DNA from: Bacteroidota bacterium
GTDB lineage: Bacteria > Bacteroidota > Bacteroidia > Palsa-965
Reading direction: 5' to 3'
DNA length: 64,000 nt
Assembly (NCBI GenBank): GCA_006218065.1
Contig: VBWE01000006.1
Span: forward strand, 17,043-81,042
Position numbers and translations under genes: made by a program. A model generated the notes under the pieces. It was not told where the DNA came from. It saw only the letters and a program-made list of their open reading frames with translations, and searched no databases. Below are positions 7,593-16,062 of this stretch, piece after piece. The stretch's first letter is position 1. Every line of letters starts with the position of its first letter.

Positions 7593-8795
7593 CTACTTCA
7601 CCCGCAACTTGCGACCGATCTGGAGTACGGTGGTCGATTTAATGCCGTTGAGCTGGCAGATTTTGGTAACGGTAGTATGGTATTTCACCGCCAGGGCCGA
7701 AAGCGTATCTCCCTTTTTGATGCTGTGGTAAACGGCTGCACCGGCGGGTTGTTTCTGCGGAGTTTTGGGCGTGGTTTTAGCCGCAGTATTGGCGCTTTTT
7801 ACTTCTTTATCCGTCGGGGTGTTCGTTTCTTTTTTCGGGCTGTCGACGGGTGATTTCCCGGTTACGATTTCCGGTTTACTTACGCCGGCCATAGCGGCTT
7901 TGGCTTCGGGCGTGGCCATTTTGGCGCCGCCGGGCGTGTAATAATACGTGCGGCGTTTCCCTTTTTTCGAACGCGTGGTAACTTTAAACGTCTCGGTCAG
8001 GTATTTGAAATCCGCCTTGGACAGTTCATAATCCGTATGGCGAAGCTGGTGATGCTCAAAGTCGATAAAGGTATTCGGGTTGATCGGCTGGCCTTTGTAA
8101 CGGACTTCGAAATGCAGGTGACTTCCGCGCGACCGGCCCGTATTTCCGCCGAGGCCGAGTACTTCACCAGCCTTGATTTCCTGCCCGGGTTTTACCAGGA
8201 TTTTGGAAAGGTGGGCATAGTAGGTTTCCAGCCCGTTATTATGGCGCACGACCACAACGTAGCCGTAGCTTTTGCTCTTATTGGTAATCCGGACTTTGCC
8301 GTCGAAAACAGAGCTTACGGAATCGCCCGTTTCCAGGTCGATATCCACGCCGAAATGGTACCGGTAACGGCGGAAACCGAAATCGGAAGTCTTATGTCCT
8401 TCAATCGGGTGACTGTAGCCGCAGGTATATGATCCGATCAGTTTCAGGTTCACCGTATCGTTAAAGCTGAGTACGTCGAACTTGTCGGTGTGGATCATCG
8501 TGGTATCCCAGTCTTCGGAGAATACTTCGTCGTTCGTAAGTGCCGCATCCTCAATAGCTTCCAGCGGAGAAACGGGCTTTTTCACCTCGTTCGTATCTAC
8601 GGCATCATCCGGTCCCAGGCGGGGAACTTCGGTGGTATCGGCAGCAGGTTTGATTAACTGGGCAGCGGGGTCGGTCGTATCGGCCGCAACAGTGTCACCA
8701 CGCAATACAAGCGGGGAGTGGCCGCGCGTGGCAAAGAGATTAATGCCCGCGAACAGCGCGAACAAAAGAAGCAGGATGTGTTTTGCTGGCTTCAA
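7593..8795 (-). CDS. Secreted M23 peptidoglycan endopeptidase with C-terminal LysM
   Basis: I favour the TTG at 8795, giving MKPAKHILLLLFALFAGINL as signal peptide and 400 residues; the in-frame ATG at 8849 would add 18 residues before it. The M23 zinc motifs HFGVDIDLETGD and HLHFEVRYKG are intact. A Thr/Pro/Lys-rich linker follows (PVDSPKKETNTPTDKEVKSA), then a LysM domain (YHSIKKGDTLSALAVKYHTT). It is a paralogue of the protein at 1231-2256, with a longer acidic, Asp/Thr-rich segment between signal peptide and catalytic domain. The likely role is periplasmic peptidoglycan remodelling. The shared use of a TTG start is inferred only from signal-peptide fit. Confidence 0.88.
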   Translation of the reverse strand: MKPAKHILLLLFALFAGINLFATRGHSPLVLRGDTVAADTTDPAAQLIKPAADTTEVPRLGPDDAVDTNEVKKPVSPLEAIEDAALTNDEVFSEDWDTTMIHTDKFDVLSFNDTVNLKLIGSYTCGYSHPIEGHKTSDFGFRRYRYHFGVDIDLETGDSVSSVFDGKVRITNKSKSYGYVVVVRHNNGLETYYAHLSKILVKPGQEIKAGEVLGLGGNTGRSRGSHLHFEVRYKGQPINPNTFIDFEHHQLRHTDYELSKADFKYLTETFKVTTRSKKGKRRTYYYTPGGAKMATPEAKAAMAGVSKPEIVTGKSPVDSPKKETNTPTDKEVKSANTAAKTTPKTPQKQPAGAAVYHSIKKGDTLSALAVKYHTTVTKICQLNGIKSTTVLQIGRKLRVK

Positions 8796-8849
8796 ATCGT
8801 ATATGACTACTGTCCATAATTTAGTTTGACTGGGCGCTAAAATAGGCAT

Positions 8850-9136
8850 TTGACTTTATGAACAAAACTTTTTTTAGTCAACATTACCTTATGCAAAACT
8901 TTAGCCGACGGCCATTTGGGGCCTGTTTTTCTGTAAAACCCTTTACTGTAAAGGCTTATAGCCTGTCGATGGCGGCTGTGGCACGTCCCTGCAATGACTG
9001 CTAAAAAATCATAATTCTACCGGGAAAAGGACTTTTTTAGGTTTTGAAGGCCCGGGGAGGACCCGGAATGCACTTTTCAGAGGCTGTTAGGAATTTGTTT
9101 TTCGAGGTTTTTAGGATGGGTTTTTTGCTCAATCGA
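8850..9136. other. Non-coding spacer
   Basis: About 290 nt between the M23 gene and the palindrome at the end of the PorP gene. I see no supported open frame, RNA gene or clear promoter on either strand. The frame covering 9037-9258 on the minus strand only shadows the PorP gene and this spacer. Confidence 0.5.
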
Positions 9137-9170
9137 CCTGTCTGCGCGTAGCCGCTACGGCGGAGGCAGG
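9137..9170. repeat. GC-rich palindrome at the end of the PorP gene
   Basis: A 34-nt imperfect palindrome starting cctgtctgcgcg with a perfect core gtagccgctac (9148-9158). It encodes the last residues (LPPP) and the stop codon of the PorP/SprF protein on the minus strand. It looks like a REP-type element that has replaced the natural 3' end. Confidence 0.55.
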
Positions 9171-10180
9171 GGCGCTTTTTGAGTAAGTAGTTGGATACTA
9201 TAGGAAAGCCCGGTTTCGCAGACGAAGCCGGTTTTCTTGTTAGGGGCCAGGGCGGCAACCCAGAAACGGCCGTTATCGGGCCAGTTTAAGCCGACCGTTA
9301 AACCGGCCGTATTGATACTGGGACTGAAGCCACGAGCTGTAATGCCGATGGAGTATTTATCGAACATGTAGTCCAGGTTGGCGGTGAGGAAGATTTTACT
9401 GTCACCGTTACGATACTGTCTGAAATAATAATGGGCAGCGCTTGGATCGGTTACCTTGTTTTGAAGATAGAGGAAAAGGATCTGCTGATATTTTGCATTA
9501 TGACCCATCAGGTTGATTCGTAATAAACCTGCAGATGCTATCGGAAAAGTATGCTTAATGTGACCGTAAAGCTGAATGTTATTGGGACTTGAGGAAAAGT
9601 ATAAGGAACTCATATCTCCCTGGTTGCTACGGATGTGCTGAATCCCAGGTGTAATTTTGCAGGCAAAACTTATACTGGAAGACCTGTTTTGCCAGAGAAT
9701 TCCGGAATGCAGGCAAAATGTTCCGCGCCGGATGTCGGGCACGGCATCGTGCATATATAAAGTATCCTGCATAGCATCAAGAAATTTGTTGCTGTCGAAA
9801 TGATGCCAGCTCAATCCGAATCGCAGCCCCAGGCGGATTTCCGATTCTTTAATCCTGCAAACCCGGGGTGAGCAAGAGAGATTTAAACGCTGTACTGATT
9901 GAAAAAGTCCTTTGTCGGCTTCATACAATAATCCACCTGCAAGCCAACCTTTCTTCCCTTTCCAGTTCGTCGAAAAAATTCCCGCCTGCCCGTTGAACAG
10001 TTCAGTGCCCGACTGGTTCCTGAAAACCGCCGCCATTTCCCCGCGTTTGGAAAACGGAACAGCCGCCGGGTTGTAATACGCCATCGGCACATTTGCGGAA
10101 ATATAATTCGGATCATCCTGCGCGTGCAGCCGGGTAATCAGCAACAGGAAAAGCAGGAACAAAAGAAGCAGGGCGCGCAT
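9155..10180 (-). CDS. PorP/SprF-family type IX secretion outer-membrane protein
   Basis: 341 residues with signal peptide (MRALLLLFLLFLLLITRLHA, cleavage before QDDP). The mature N-terminus YISANVPMAYYNPAAVPFSK matches the PorP/SprF family hallmark (Q-x-S ... YNPAxAG-like), followed by alternating amphipathic strands of a beta-barrel. Family members bind PorE- or PorK-type partners in the type IX secretion machine or its substrates; which role this paralogue has cannot be read here. The C-terminus (TQKAPLPPP) is unlike a barrel end and is encoded by a palindromic repeat, so the last strand may have been altered. Confidence 0.88.
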   Translation of the reverse strand: MRALLLLFLLFLLLITRLHAQDDPNYISANVPMAYYNPAAVPFSKRGEMAAVFRNQSGTELFNGQAGIFSTNWKGKKGWLAGGLLYEADKGLFQSVQRLNLSCSPRVCRIKESEIRLGLRFGLSWHHFDSNKFLDAMQDTLYMHDAVPDIRRGTFCLHSGILWQNRSSSISFACKITPGIQHIRSNQGDMSSLYFSSSPNNIQLYGHIKHTFPIASAGLLRINLMGHNAKYQQILFLYLQNKVTDPSAAHYYFRQYRNGDSKIFLTANLDYMFDKYSIGITARGFSPSINTAGLTVGLNWPDNGRFWVAALAPNKKTGFVCETGLSYSIQLLTQKAPLPPP

Positions 10181-10326
10181 CGCTTTGGGGTTTCCTCTAT
10201 AATGGCTGTGTGAAAAAAAGATACAATGCGCAAGCCGACCCGGCGGATACTTTTACCAAAAAAGAAAATTTCTTACATCTGAATGAGTCGCGCCGAAATC
10301 GGGTTTCACCGGCTATCCTGTTGAAA

Positions 10327-10334
10327 TAGATTTG
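10327..10334 (+). promoter_or_regulatory. -7 box of the 36-residue membrane peptide gene
   Basis: TAGATTTG fits TAnnTTTG and lies 18 nt before the ATG at 10353; a weak TTTC at 10304-10307 is at about the -33 position. Confidence 0.55.
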
Positions 10335-10352
10335 CTTTAAATCAGTTTCAAC

Positions 10353-10463
10353 ATGAAAGACAAAGAGCCGACCGTACAAAACATCCAGGCTGTTGCACTC
10401 TGGACGACTGTAATCCTCCTTCTACTGTTTCTTCTCGTGGTTGCAGGCGCTGACATGACATAA
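10353..10463 (+). CDS. 36-residue single-helix membrane peptide
   Basis: ATG at 10353 to TAA at 10461-10463. The peptide has a charged N-terminus (MKDKEPTVQNIQAVALWT) and one strongly hydrophobic helix (TVILLLLFLLVVAGA), ending ADMT. The gene has its own TAnnTTTG box upstream and a strong terminator 20 nt downstream, so it is a self-contained transcription unit. No Shine-Dalgarno is present, as usual in Bacteroidota. It could act as a small membrane regulator or subunit, or as a toxin-like peptide; nothing in the sequence decides this. A small non-coding RNA at the same place is the main alternative. Confidence 0.6.
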   Translation: MKDKEPTVQNIQAVALWTTVILLLLFLLVVAGADMT

Positions 10464-10483
10464 ACTGATTTATCATTACGGGA

Positions 10484-10537
10484 AAAGGGAAGACTGCCGG
10501 GTAAAGTTGGTGTGTGCGCAGTCTTCCCTTTATTTTT
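10484..10537 (+). terminator. Strong Rho-independent terminator after the 36-residue gene
   Basis: Perfect 14-bp stem aaagggaagactgc (10484-10497) with 10518-10531, loop 20 nt, followed by ATTTTT. Confidence 0.85.
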
Positions 10538-10556
10538 CAGGTAAGTATCCCTTCTG

Positions 10557-10665
10557 AACAAGGAACGCACAATATCAAACGCTCAACGCTCTCCCGATGG
10601 CTATCGGGATAACAAGGAATTTGTCCGATGTTCCTTGTTTATTGTGCGTTTGGCATTGAGCGTTT
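10557..10665. repeat. Composite inverted-repeat element
   Basis: Nested palindromes between convergent genes: aacgcacaat 10564-10573 with 10641-10650; aaacgctcaa 10577-10586 with 10656-10665; acaaggaa 10612-10619 with 10631-10638; and a small cccgat-N4-atcggg hairpin (10593-10608) also found at 4723-4738. Arms are permuted rather than strictly nested, as if two palindromes had merged. The rest of 10464-10766 carries only the flanking terminators. Confidence 0.6.
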
Positions 10666-10706
10666 TGTTCTGATGGAACAAAGGTTATTTTTTATAGCTC
10701 ATCCAT

Positions 10707-10740
10707 AAAAAAACCGGGACTGGATTTCTCCGGCCCCGGC
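10707..10740 (-). terminator. Terminator of the endonuclease I gene
   Basis: GC-rich hairpin (10715-10725 with 10730-10740, two mismatches) followed on the minus strand by a U7 run (plus A run 10708-10714), 27 nt after the stop. Confidence 0.7.
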
Positions 10741-10766
10741 CAAACAGATAACAACAATTCAAACGG

Positions 10767-12965
10767 TTACTCTACTATTAATTTTTCTGTGAGCAGTACA
10801 TGCTCACTTTCCACGCGTACGAAATACGTTCCTTTAGCCAGCCCGGATGATTCGAGCGTGATGCTGTTCGATCCGCTGCTGACGTTTGCTTTTTGCCGGA
10901 TCACGGCGCGGCCGGTAACATCAAATACGTTGATCGTGATAGCGTCGGCGCTTTGTGTTTTGTAATAGATCGTGCTGTTGCCGTTCGCGGGATTCGGCCA
11001 GAGCGCCATTTCCGCGCCGGCGGGATTGAACTCGCTCATGCCGATGCTGCCGCAGGGGAAACTCGGGTTGCTGATGTACGTCATGTTCGAGAAGTCGATA
11101 TAACAAGCGTACTGCATACTGTCGATAAACGGGTTGCGGTTGCTCTGCAGCGAATCCACGAAATCGTTTTTGGCGATTTCCAGCGCGTCCGGCGGATCCA
11201 TGTAGTGCCATGCTTTCAATACGTTCTGGTCCTGTCCGTAAAGAATGCTGGAACTGATCGGGTTGGGGAATGCCCAGCTCTGACTTACGGTATTGTAGCA
11301 GGTGGCCATGTAGAACAAGGCCCGTGCAGCGTCGCCCTTCTGTTCTTCGCGCGGTTCGAAAACCGTCTGGCCGGAAGCATTGAGACCTAATTTGCAACCC
11401 ATGTACGTATATGATGCGGATACCACTTCACCGAGCGGGTAATTGCTGCGGATTACGTTTGCATCATTGAGGTTGGTGGGGAACAGGTTGTAGTAATCGC
11501 TGTACTCGGGCAGGTTAGTGCTCGGGTTGCTGGGCATCCAACTGTGTGCGTACGTATGCTCGCGGCTGAAAGTAACCCATGCGAAAGGTTCACTGTAAAC
11601 GAGATTTTCTCCCGAATATACGCAGGTGAGCACACGCTGATCGCCCGTTGTATCGCGCGCCCAGAAAAGCGACACCATGCGCGGACCATAATTGCTGTAA
11701 AAATTATCGGTGTGCGGGTTGGTGAGCGTGGTGAGCGAGGGGATGAACGTAGACGCGTTCTGGCTGTTTACCGAATTGTAATAGTTACCGGGCTGCATCG
11801 AACCGGTCGTGCTGACATTTCCTGTGAGCGGTGAAGCGCTTAAATAATTCCGGTACTGACCGGGACCGTTGTAGCTGAATACGGCAAAGTGATATGACGA
11901 CCCGGCCTTGATATAGATCGGTGCGAACGAAGTCATCGATCCGCTGAAAACCACTTTGCTGTTTCCGATCACATCACCGCGCGAATAGTTTGTTCCGTCG
12001 ACCGGTACATCCGTTACCGCCGCTCCGTCGCGGCGAAGTACCACGTATCCTTCGGGCTGCGGGCTGGCAGCGGTAAACGAACCGGTAAAACGATACGATT
12101 TGATTCCGCTGAACTGGAAATTCGTCGCTTGTGCGGTGGGTTCGGTAGCCAGTGTTCCGCCGATTCCGTAAACATTCACCACGTAGGCCGGTTCGTCCGC
12201 ATCATCGCTGTTGATCGTAATTACTGCGCTGCGTGTTCCCGCGAGGGCCGGCGTGAAGTTGATCGTGAGCGTTCCGGAACTTAAAGCGGCAACGGTAGTC
12301 GGTGCAGAAGCCACGCTGAAATCGGCAGCATCCGGGCCGGTGATATTTACCGAAGAAATGTTGAGTGTGTTCGTTGTCCCCTGGTTCTGGATATCGAGGT
12401 TGAAGGGCGTGTTTACACTTACCGGCGACTGCACGTATATGGTGCTTCCGCTCACGATCGTATTACTGCTCTGCAGCATGTTGATTTCCTGCTGCGGGCC
12501 GGCCGGCGGGGCGGCGATGTTCACATCGTCAAGGCCGACGTTGCCGCTTACTTTCTGCGTGTAGAAAAAGCGCACATAACGGCTGGCGCTGTTCGGATTG
12601 TCGGTAAACATGGAGTATGTTGCGCTGGGAAGCGAGGTATCGTCCCAGTGATGCAGCAAAGTCCAGGTGGTTCCGTTCACGGATTCTTCCACGTCAAAAC
12701 TTCCGCCGGCAAAACTGTTCCCGGTAATATAATAGGTGAGTGCGCCGGGAGCTCCTGAAAAGTAAATTTCCATCCAGTCGCCGGTGTTGTCCAGTTTCAG
12801 CGCGGGAGGCGTGTTTCCCGACCCGGTGTAATATGCCGTGCCGCCGGAAGTCCAGCCGTTCGGGAAACTGGTCGTCGTAAAACTCCACGAGGTGGGCAGT
12901 GAAGTCTGTGCCCAGAGGCCGGCTGCGATACAGACCGTGATGAGGGTGAATAGTGTTTTTTTCAT
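10767..12965 (-). CDS. Secreted endonuclease I with SPD-2/ASPM-like domain and T9SS sorting signal
   Basis: 732 residues with a signal peptide (MKKTLFTLITVCIAAGLWAQ). Order: jelly-roll-like domain (about 20-155), an immunoglobulin-like choice-of-anchor-D type domain (NIQNQGTTNTLNISSVNITG region to about 270), a linker, and an endonuclease I domain with the His-Me-finger motif SREHTYAHSWMPS, which supplies the catalytic His. The last ~80 residues are a T9SS type A sorting domain (LWPNPANG ... GLAKGTYFVRVE ... LIVE). It should degrade extracellular DNA or RNA at the cell surface. It is first downstream of the TonB receptor and lamin-tail genes on the same strand, fitting a nucleic-acid scavenging locus. 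Confidence 0.88.
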   Translation of the reverse strand: MKKTLFTLITVCIAAGLWAQTSLPTSWSFTTTSFPNGWTSGGTAYYTGSGNTPPALKLDNTGDWMEIYFSGAPGALTYYITGNSFAGGSFDVEESVNGTTWTLLHHWDDTSLPSATYSMFTDNPNSASRYVRFFYTQKVSGNVGLDDVNIAAPPAGPQQEINMLQSSNTIVSGSTIYVQSPVSVNTPFNLDIQNQGTTNTLNISSVNITGPDAADFSVASAPTTVAALSSGTLTINFTPALAGTRSAVITINSDDADEPAYVVNVYGIGGTLATEPTAQATNFQFSGIKSYRFTGSFTAASPQPEGYVVLRRDGAAVTDVPVDGTNYSRGDVIGNSKVVFSGSMTSFAPIYIKAGSSYHFAVFSYNGPGQYRNYLSASPLTGNVSTTGSMQPGNYYNSVNSQNASTFIPSLTTLTNPHTDNFYSNYGPRMVSLFWARDTTGDQRVLTCVYSGENLVYSEPFAWVTFSREHTYAHSWMPSNPSTNLPEYSDYYNLFPTNLNDANVIRSNYPLGEVVSASYTYMGCKLGLNASGQTVFEPREEQKGDAARALFYMATCYNTVSQSWAFPNPISSSILYGQDQNVLKAWHYMDPPDALEIAKNDFVDSLQSNRNPFIDSMQYACYIDFSNMTYISNPSFPCGSIGMSEFNPAGAEMALWPNPANGNSTIYYKTQSADAITINVFDVTGRAVIRQKANVSSGSNSITLESSGLAKGTYFVRVESEHVLLTEKLIVE

Positions 12966-13001
12966 TCCGCTTCTTGTTTATGGTGTTTGTGTTGTGTCTT
13001 T

Positions 13002-15947
13002 TTAAAAACTGAAACGCAGCCCTGCCGTAAACCGGCGACCTTGTCCCATATATACCAGCGCGGTGGCCGCATCGAATTTTCCGCCGGTCTGTGCATCACT
13101 CACGTATTCCGTTCCGAGTAAGTTAAAGATAGTGCCGTTTACCGACAGTTTGAATTTCCGGTCGCCCGCTTCAAAGGGTTTAAACTCATAACCGGTGAAA
13201 AAATCGATCAGCATATACGAGGGCAATCTCCAGGACTCGCGGTCGCGGTTGTCGTAAAGTACGTTGCCCTGCGCATCGTAATCCACGGCCAGCGAAATCG
13301 GGTCGATATCCGAATAGTACCGCGCGAAATACGTCAGCTGCGATTTCAGATAAAGCCGTTTGTTGGGTTCGTAACGCAGGCCGAGGCTGACCTGTGTTTG
13401 CGCCGCATCGCCGACGTGCACGCCAACCGCACTGAATTCCACGGAATCGACGAGAATTTCATTCTGATCGTAGATGAACACTTCTTTGGCCGACTGGAAG
13501 GTCCAGTTGCCGAGCGACATGGCGCCTTCGATGCTGAAGCGATTTACCGGTCGCCAGTTGAAGTCAAACTCTGCGCCGTAATGCTGCGAAGTCATTCCGT
13601 TCACATTATACGTGAACGGATCTCCTGCAATGATGATGGTAGGTGCGAAAGCCGGCGGTTTGTTGTACCAGTAAGTATAGTAGCCGTTGATGTTGGCCGC
13701 GATTTTTTTGTAACGGAATCCGTATCCGAATTCCACGGCGTACACTTTCTGGTTTTTGATATCGAGGAGTTCTTTGTTGTTATTATCAAATACATTATTG
13801 AATCGCGGGGCCATGTTCATATAGCCTGCGTTGATGAATACGTTCATGTGTTCATCGATATTGAAATTGAAACCGCCTTTAACAGTAAAGCCCGGGAGTT
13901 TTTTCTGATCGGTGCTTGCCGTGCGTGCGTATTCCGAATCCCATGCGTATGCTTTTGCTCCTACCATCGTATAATCCGTCCCGACCGGGTTGTTGATGAA
14001 CGTGGTGTCGCCGCTGGTGGTAACCGTTGCGCCGTTTTGCGCGACCCCGCTTTGGCTGCCGGTGGTATAATAAATTTCGTTGTAGCCGACGATCATCGGG
14101 ATCACTTCGCCGTCTTCGAGCACGATATCGCGCTTGCGGAAATAATCCCTGCGCTGGTAACTGGTTTGCGAACCGGTGAAGGTGAGGAAGGTGCTCCAGC
14201 GGTCGGCCTGGTATTCGGCCTGCGTAAATGCGCCGCCCCAGGTAACATATGCATCATTGTAGTACGTGATTTTATCCCCGCGGCGTTTCATGGCGTAGGA
14301 AAGATTGCCGACACCGTTGGGCTGATTTTTGTCGGAGAAATCAGTGACATAATCGCCGCCGAGCAGATCGTACACGATGCGGTAATGGATGCCTTTATAA
14401 TAACGTGCATCGAGACCGAGCAGGAAATTCAACCGTTTCACCGGCGACCAGTTTGCCGTTACCAGTCCGCCATACCAGCGGTGATCATTCATGGATGAAC
14501 GGATGTAACGCGTCGATTTATGTTCGGTAGTACTATAAAGCAAATCGAAGTTGGCGATGTTCGAGTTGTATGCCGTGGTAAACAGGAGCTGCCCGGTTGT
14601 TGTATCGCGGCCGAGTGATGTATTTGAACCGGTTCCGCCGCCGTATCCGAAAGAAGCATACAGTACGGTGGAGATGTACAGTTTTTCATTTGCGCTCCAG
14701 AAGTGTGAAAAGTTGATTTGCGGCTTGTGGTAAAAATTGACGCGTTCGTTCAGCTTACCGGTTCCGTTCGGCGTGGTGAGTTCGCCCCAGCCCGGGTTGT
14801 ACTGCGGGCCACGGTCGCCCTGGGTGACGGTGGTATATGCGCCGCTGACCATACTGGCATTGGTTACGCTGTCAATGTAGGATTGTGTGGCTTCGCCGGT
14901 GAGGTTGTAAGTACCCGTACCAATTTCTCCATCCAGGTCTTTGGCGATAAGTTCGCGCACAAATCCGCGGTTATAAACTGCGATCGGCATTCTTTCGGTC
15001 CGTTGGCCGTGGTATTGCGGAGCGCCGTTTGCGCCAAGGGTAAGTGTATGTTTGTCAAAACGTTTCTGCACCTTGATAAAATACGACCAGGCGTCGGTCC
15101 ACGTTTCGTCTGCCCAGCCGTTGCCTGTTTTGCGCGATCCGGCCATGGTAAGTCCCCAGCCTTTGCCTACTTTACCGGAGTTGAACCCGAAGCTGGTTTT
15201 GTCGTAGCCGTTGCTGCCCATTTCTTTTTTGATTACGAACCCCTGTTTCTGATCGAGACCTTTGGTGATGATGTTGATTGTTCCGCCGACCGAAGGCAGG
15301 GCCAGTTTCGAAGCGCCGAGTCCGCGCTGCACCTGCATGTTGCGTGTTACATCGCCGAGCCCGTCCCAGTTGCTCCAATATACCCAGCCGTTTTCCATAT
15401 CGTTCACAGGAACGCCGTCAACCATCACGGCGATATTCCGCTGATCGAACCCGCGCAGGTTGATACGCGAGTCGCCGCTGCCGCCGCCTTGTTCCGTGGC
15501 ATACGCGCCGGGCGTGGAATTGATGACCATGGATAAATCGCGCGGACCGAGTTCCTGCTGGAGTTTGATTTCGCCGATATTGGAAAAAGCGACCGGCGTT
15601 TTACGGTCGATCGCGATGTCGGCGCTGATCTCCACTTCATCCAGCGTGATGTTTTCGAGCAGGAAATCGAGCTTTACCGGTTTGCCTGCGATTTTGATTT
15701 TTGCAGAAACAGCCCGGTATCCCACGTAGGAAACGGATATGGTGTAATCGCCGTCGGGTAAGGTGAGCGTATAAACGCCTTCGATACTCGTGGAGGCTAA
15801 ATATTTATTGTCGGCAGTCCGCACGTTGGCACCGATCACCGGTTCGTTAGTCGCTTTGTTACGAACCAGGCCGCTCACCGGCTGCTGCGCAAGGAGCGGG
15901 CAGGCGGCGAACAGGAAAAAACAAAGCAGTGTGATAATTCGGGACAT
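13002..15947 (-). CDS. TonB-dependent outer-membrane receptor with carboxypeptidase-regulatory-like domain
   Basis: 981 residues. Signal peptide (MSRIITLLCFFLFAACPLLA), then a CarboxypepD-regulatory-like beta-sandwich (PVSGLVRNKATNEPVIGANV, about 22-105), a plug domain (about 120-240; INLRGFDQRNIAVMVDGVPV) and a 22-strand-type barrel ending GQGRRFTAGLRFSF with the terminal aromatic. No SusD-like lipoprotein is adjacent, so it is a receptor of the non-SusCD class. The lamin-tail protein upstream and the endonuclease downstream on the same strand suggest uptake of nucleic-acid breakdown products, phosphate or a metal; this is inference from context. Confidence 0.92.
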   Translation of the reverse strand: MSRIITLLCFFLFAACPLLAQQPVSGLVRNKATNEPVIGANVRTADNKYLASTSIEGVYTLTLPDGDYTISVSYVGYRAVSAKIKIAGKPVKLDFLLENITLDEVEISADIAIDRKTPVAFSNIGEIKLQQELGPRDLSMVINSTPGAYATEQGGGSGDSRINLRGFDQRNIAVMVDGVPVNDMENGWVYWSNWDGLGDVTRNMQVQRGLGASKLALPSVGGTINIITKGLDQKQGFVIKKEMGSNGYDKTSFGFNSGKVGKGWGLTMAGSRKTGNGWADETWTDAWSYFIKVQKRFDKHTLTLGANGAPQYHGQRTERMPIAVYNRGFVRELIAKDLDGEIGTGTYNLTGEATQSYIDSVTNASMVSGAYTTVTQGDRGPQYNPGWGELTTPNGTGKLNERVNFYHKPQINFSHFWSANEKLYISTVLYASFGYGGGTGSNTSLGRDTTTGQLLFTTAYNSNIANFDLLYSTTEHKSTRYIRSSMNDHRWYGGLVTANWSPVKRLNFLLGLDARYYKGIHYRIVYDLLGGDYVTDFSDKNQPNGVGNLSYAMKRRGDKITYYNDAYVTWGGAFTQAEYQADRWSTFLTFTGSQTSYQRRDYFRKRDIVLEDGEVIPMIVGYNEIYYTTGSQSGVAQNGATVTTSGDTTFINNPVGTDYTMVGAKAYAWDSEYARTASTDQKKLPGFTVKGGFNFNIDEHMNVFINAGYMNMAPRFNNVFDNNNKELLDIKNQKVYAVEFGYGFRYKKIAANINGYYTYWYNKPPAFAPTIIIAGDPFTYNVNGMTSQHYGAEFDFNWRPVNRFSIEGAMSLGNWTFQSAKEVFIYDQNEILVDSVEFSAVGVHVGDAAQTQVSLGLRYEPNKRLYLKSQLTYFARYYSDIDPISLAVDYDAQGNVLYDNRDRESWRLPSYMLIDFFTGYEFKPFEAGDRKFKLSVNGTIFNLLGTEYVSDAQTGGKFDAATALVYMGQGRRFTAGLRFSF

Positions 15948-16005
15948 CGGAAAACAGGTATCTGCAATAAAAAACTGTAACAGTCATTGCTTACACAATC
16001 TCCCG

Positions 16006-16031
16006 TCAGTTCGAGCGCAGTCGAGAACAGG
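16006..16031. repeat. Short dispersed palindrome
   Basis: gttcgagcgcagtcgagaac is an imperfect palindrome between the TonB receptor and lamin-tail genes. It resembles small REP-like words common in bacterial spacers; only one copy is seen here. Confidence 0.35.
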
Positions 16032-16062
16032 GGACTAAGTACGCTTATTCAGACTGTGCAGA

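Noticed and set aside
13398-14498. 366-codon plus-strand frame
   Set aside because: Antisense to the TonB receptor, without family motifs.
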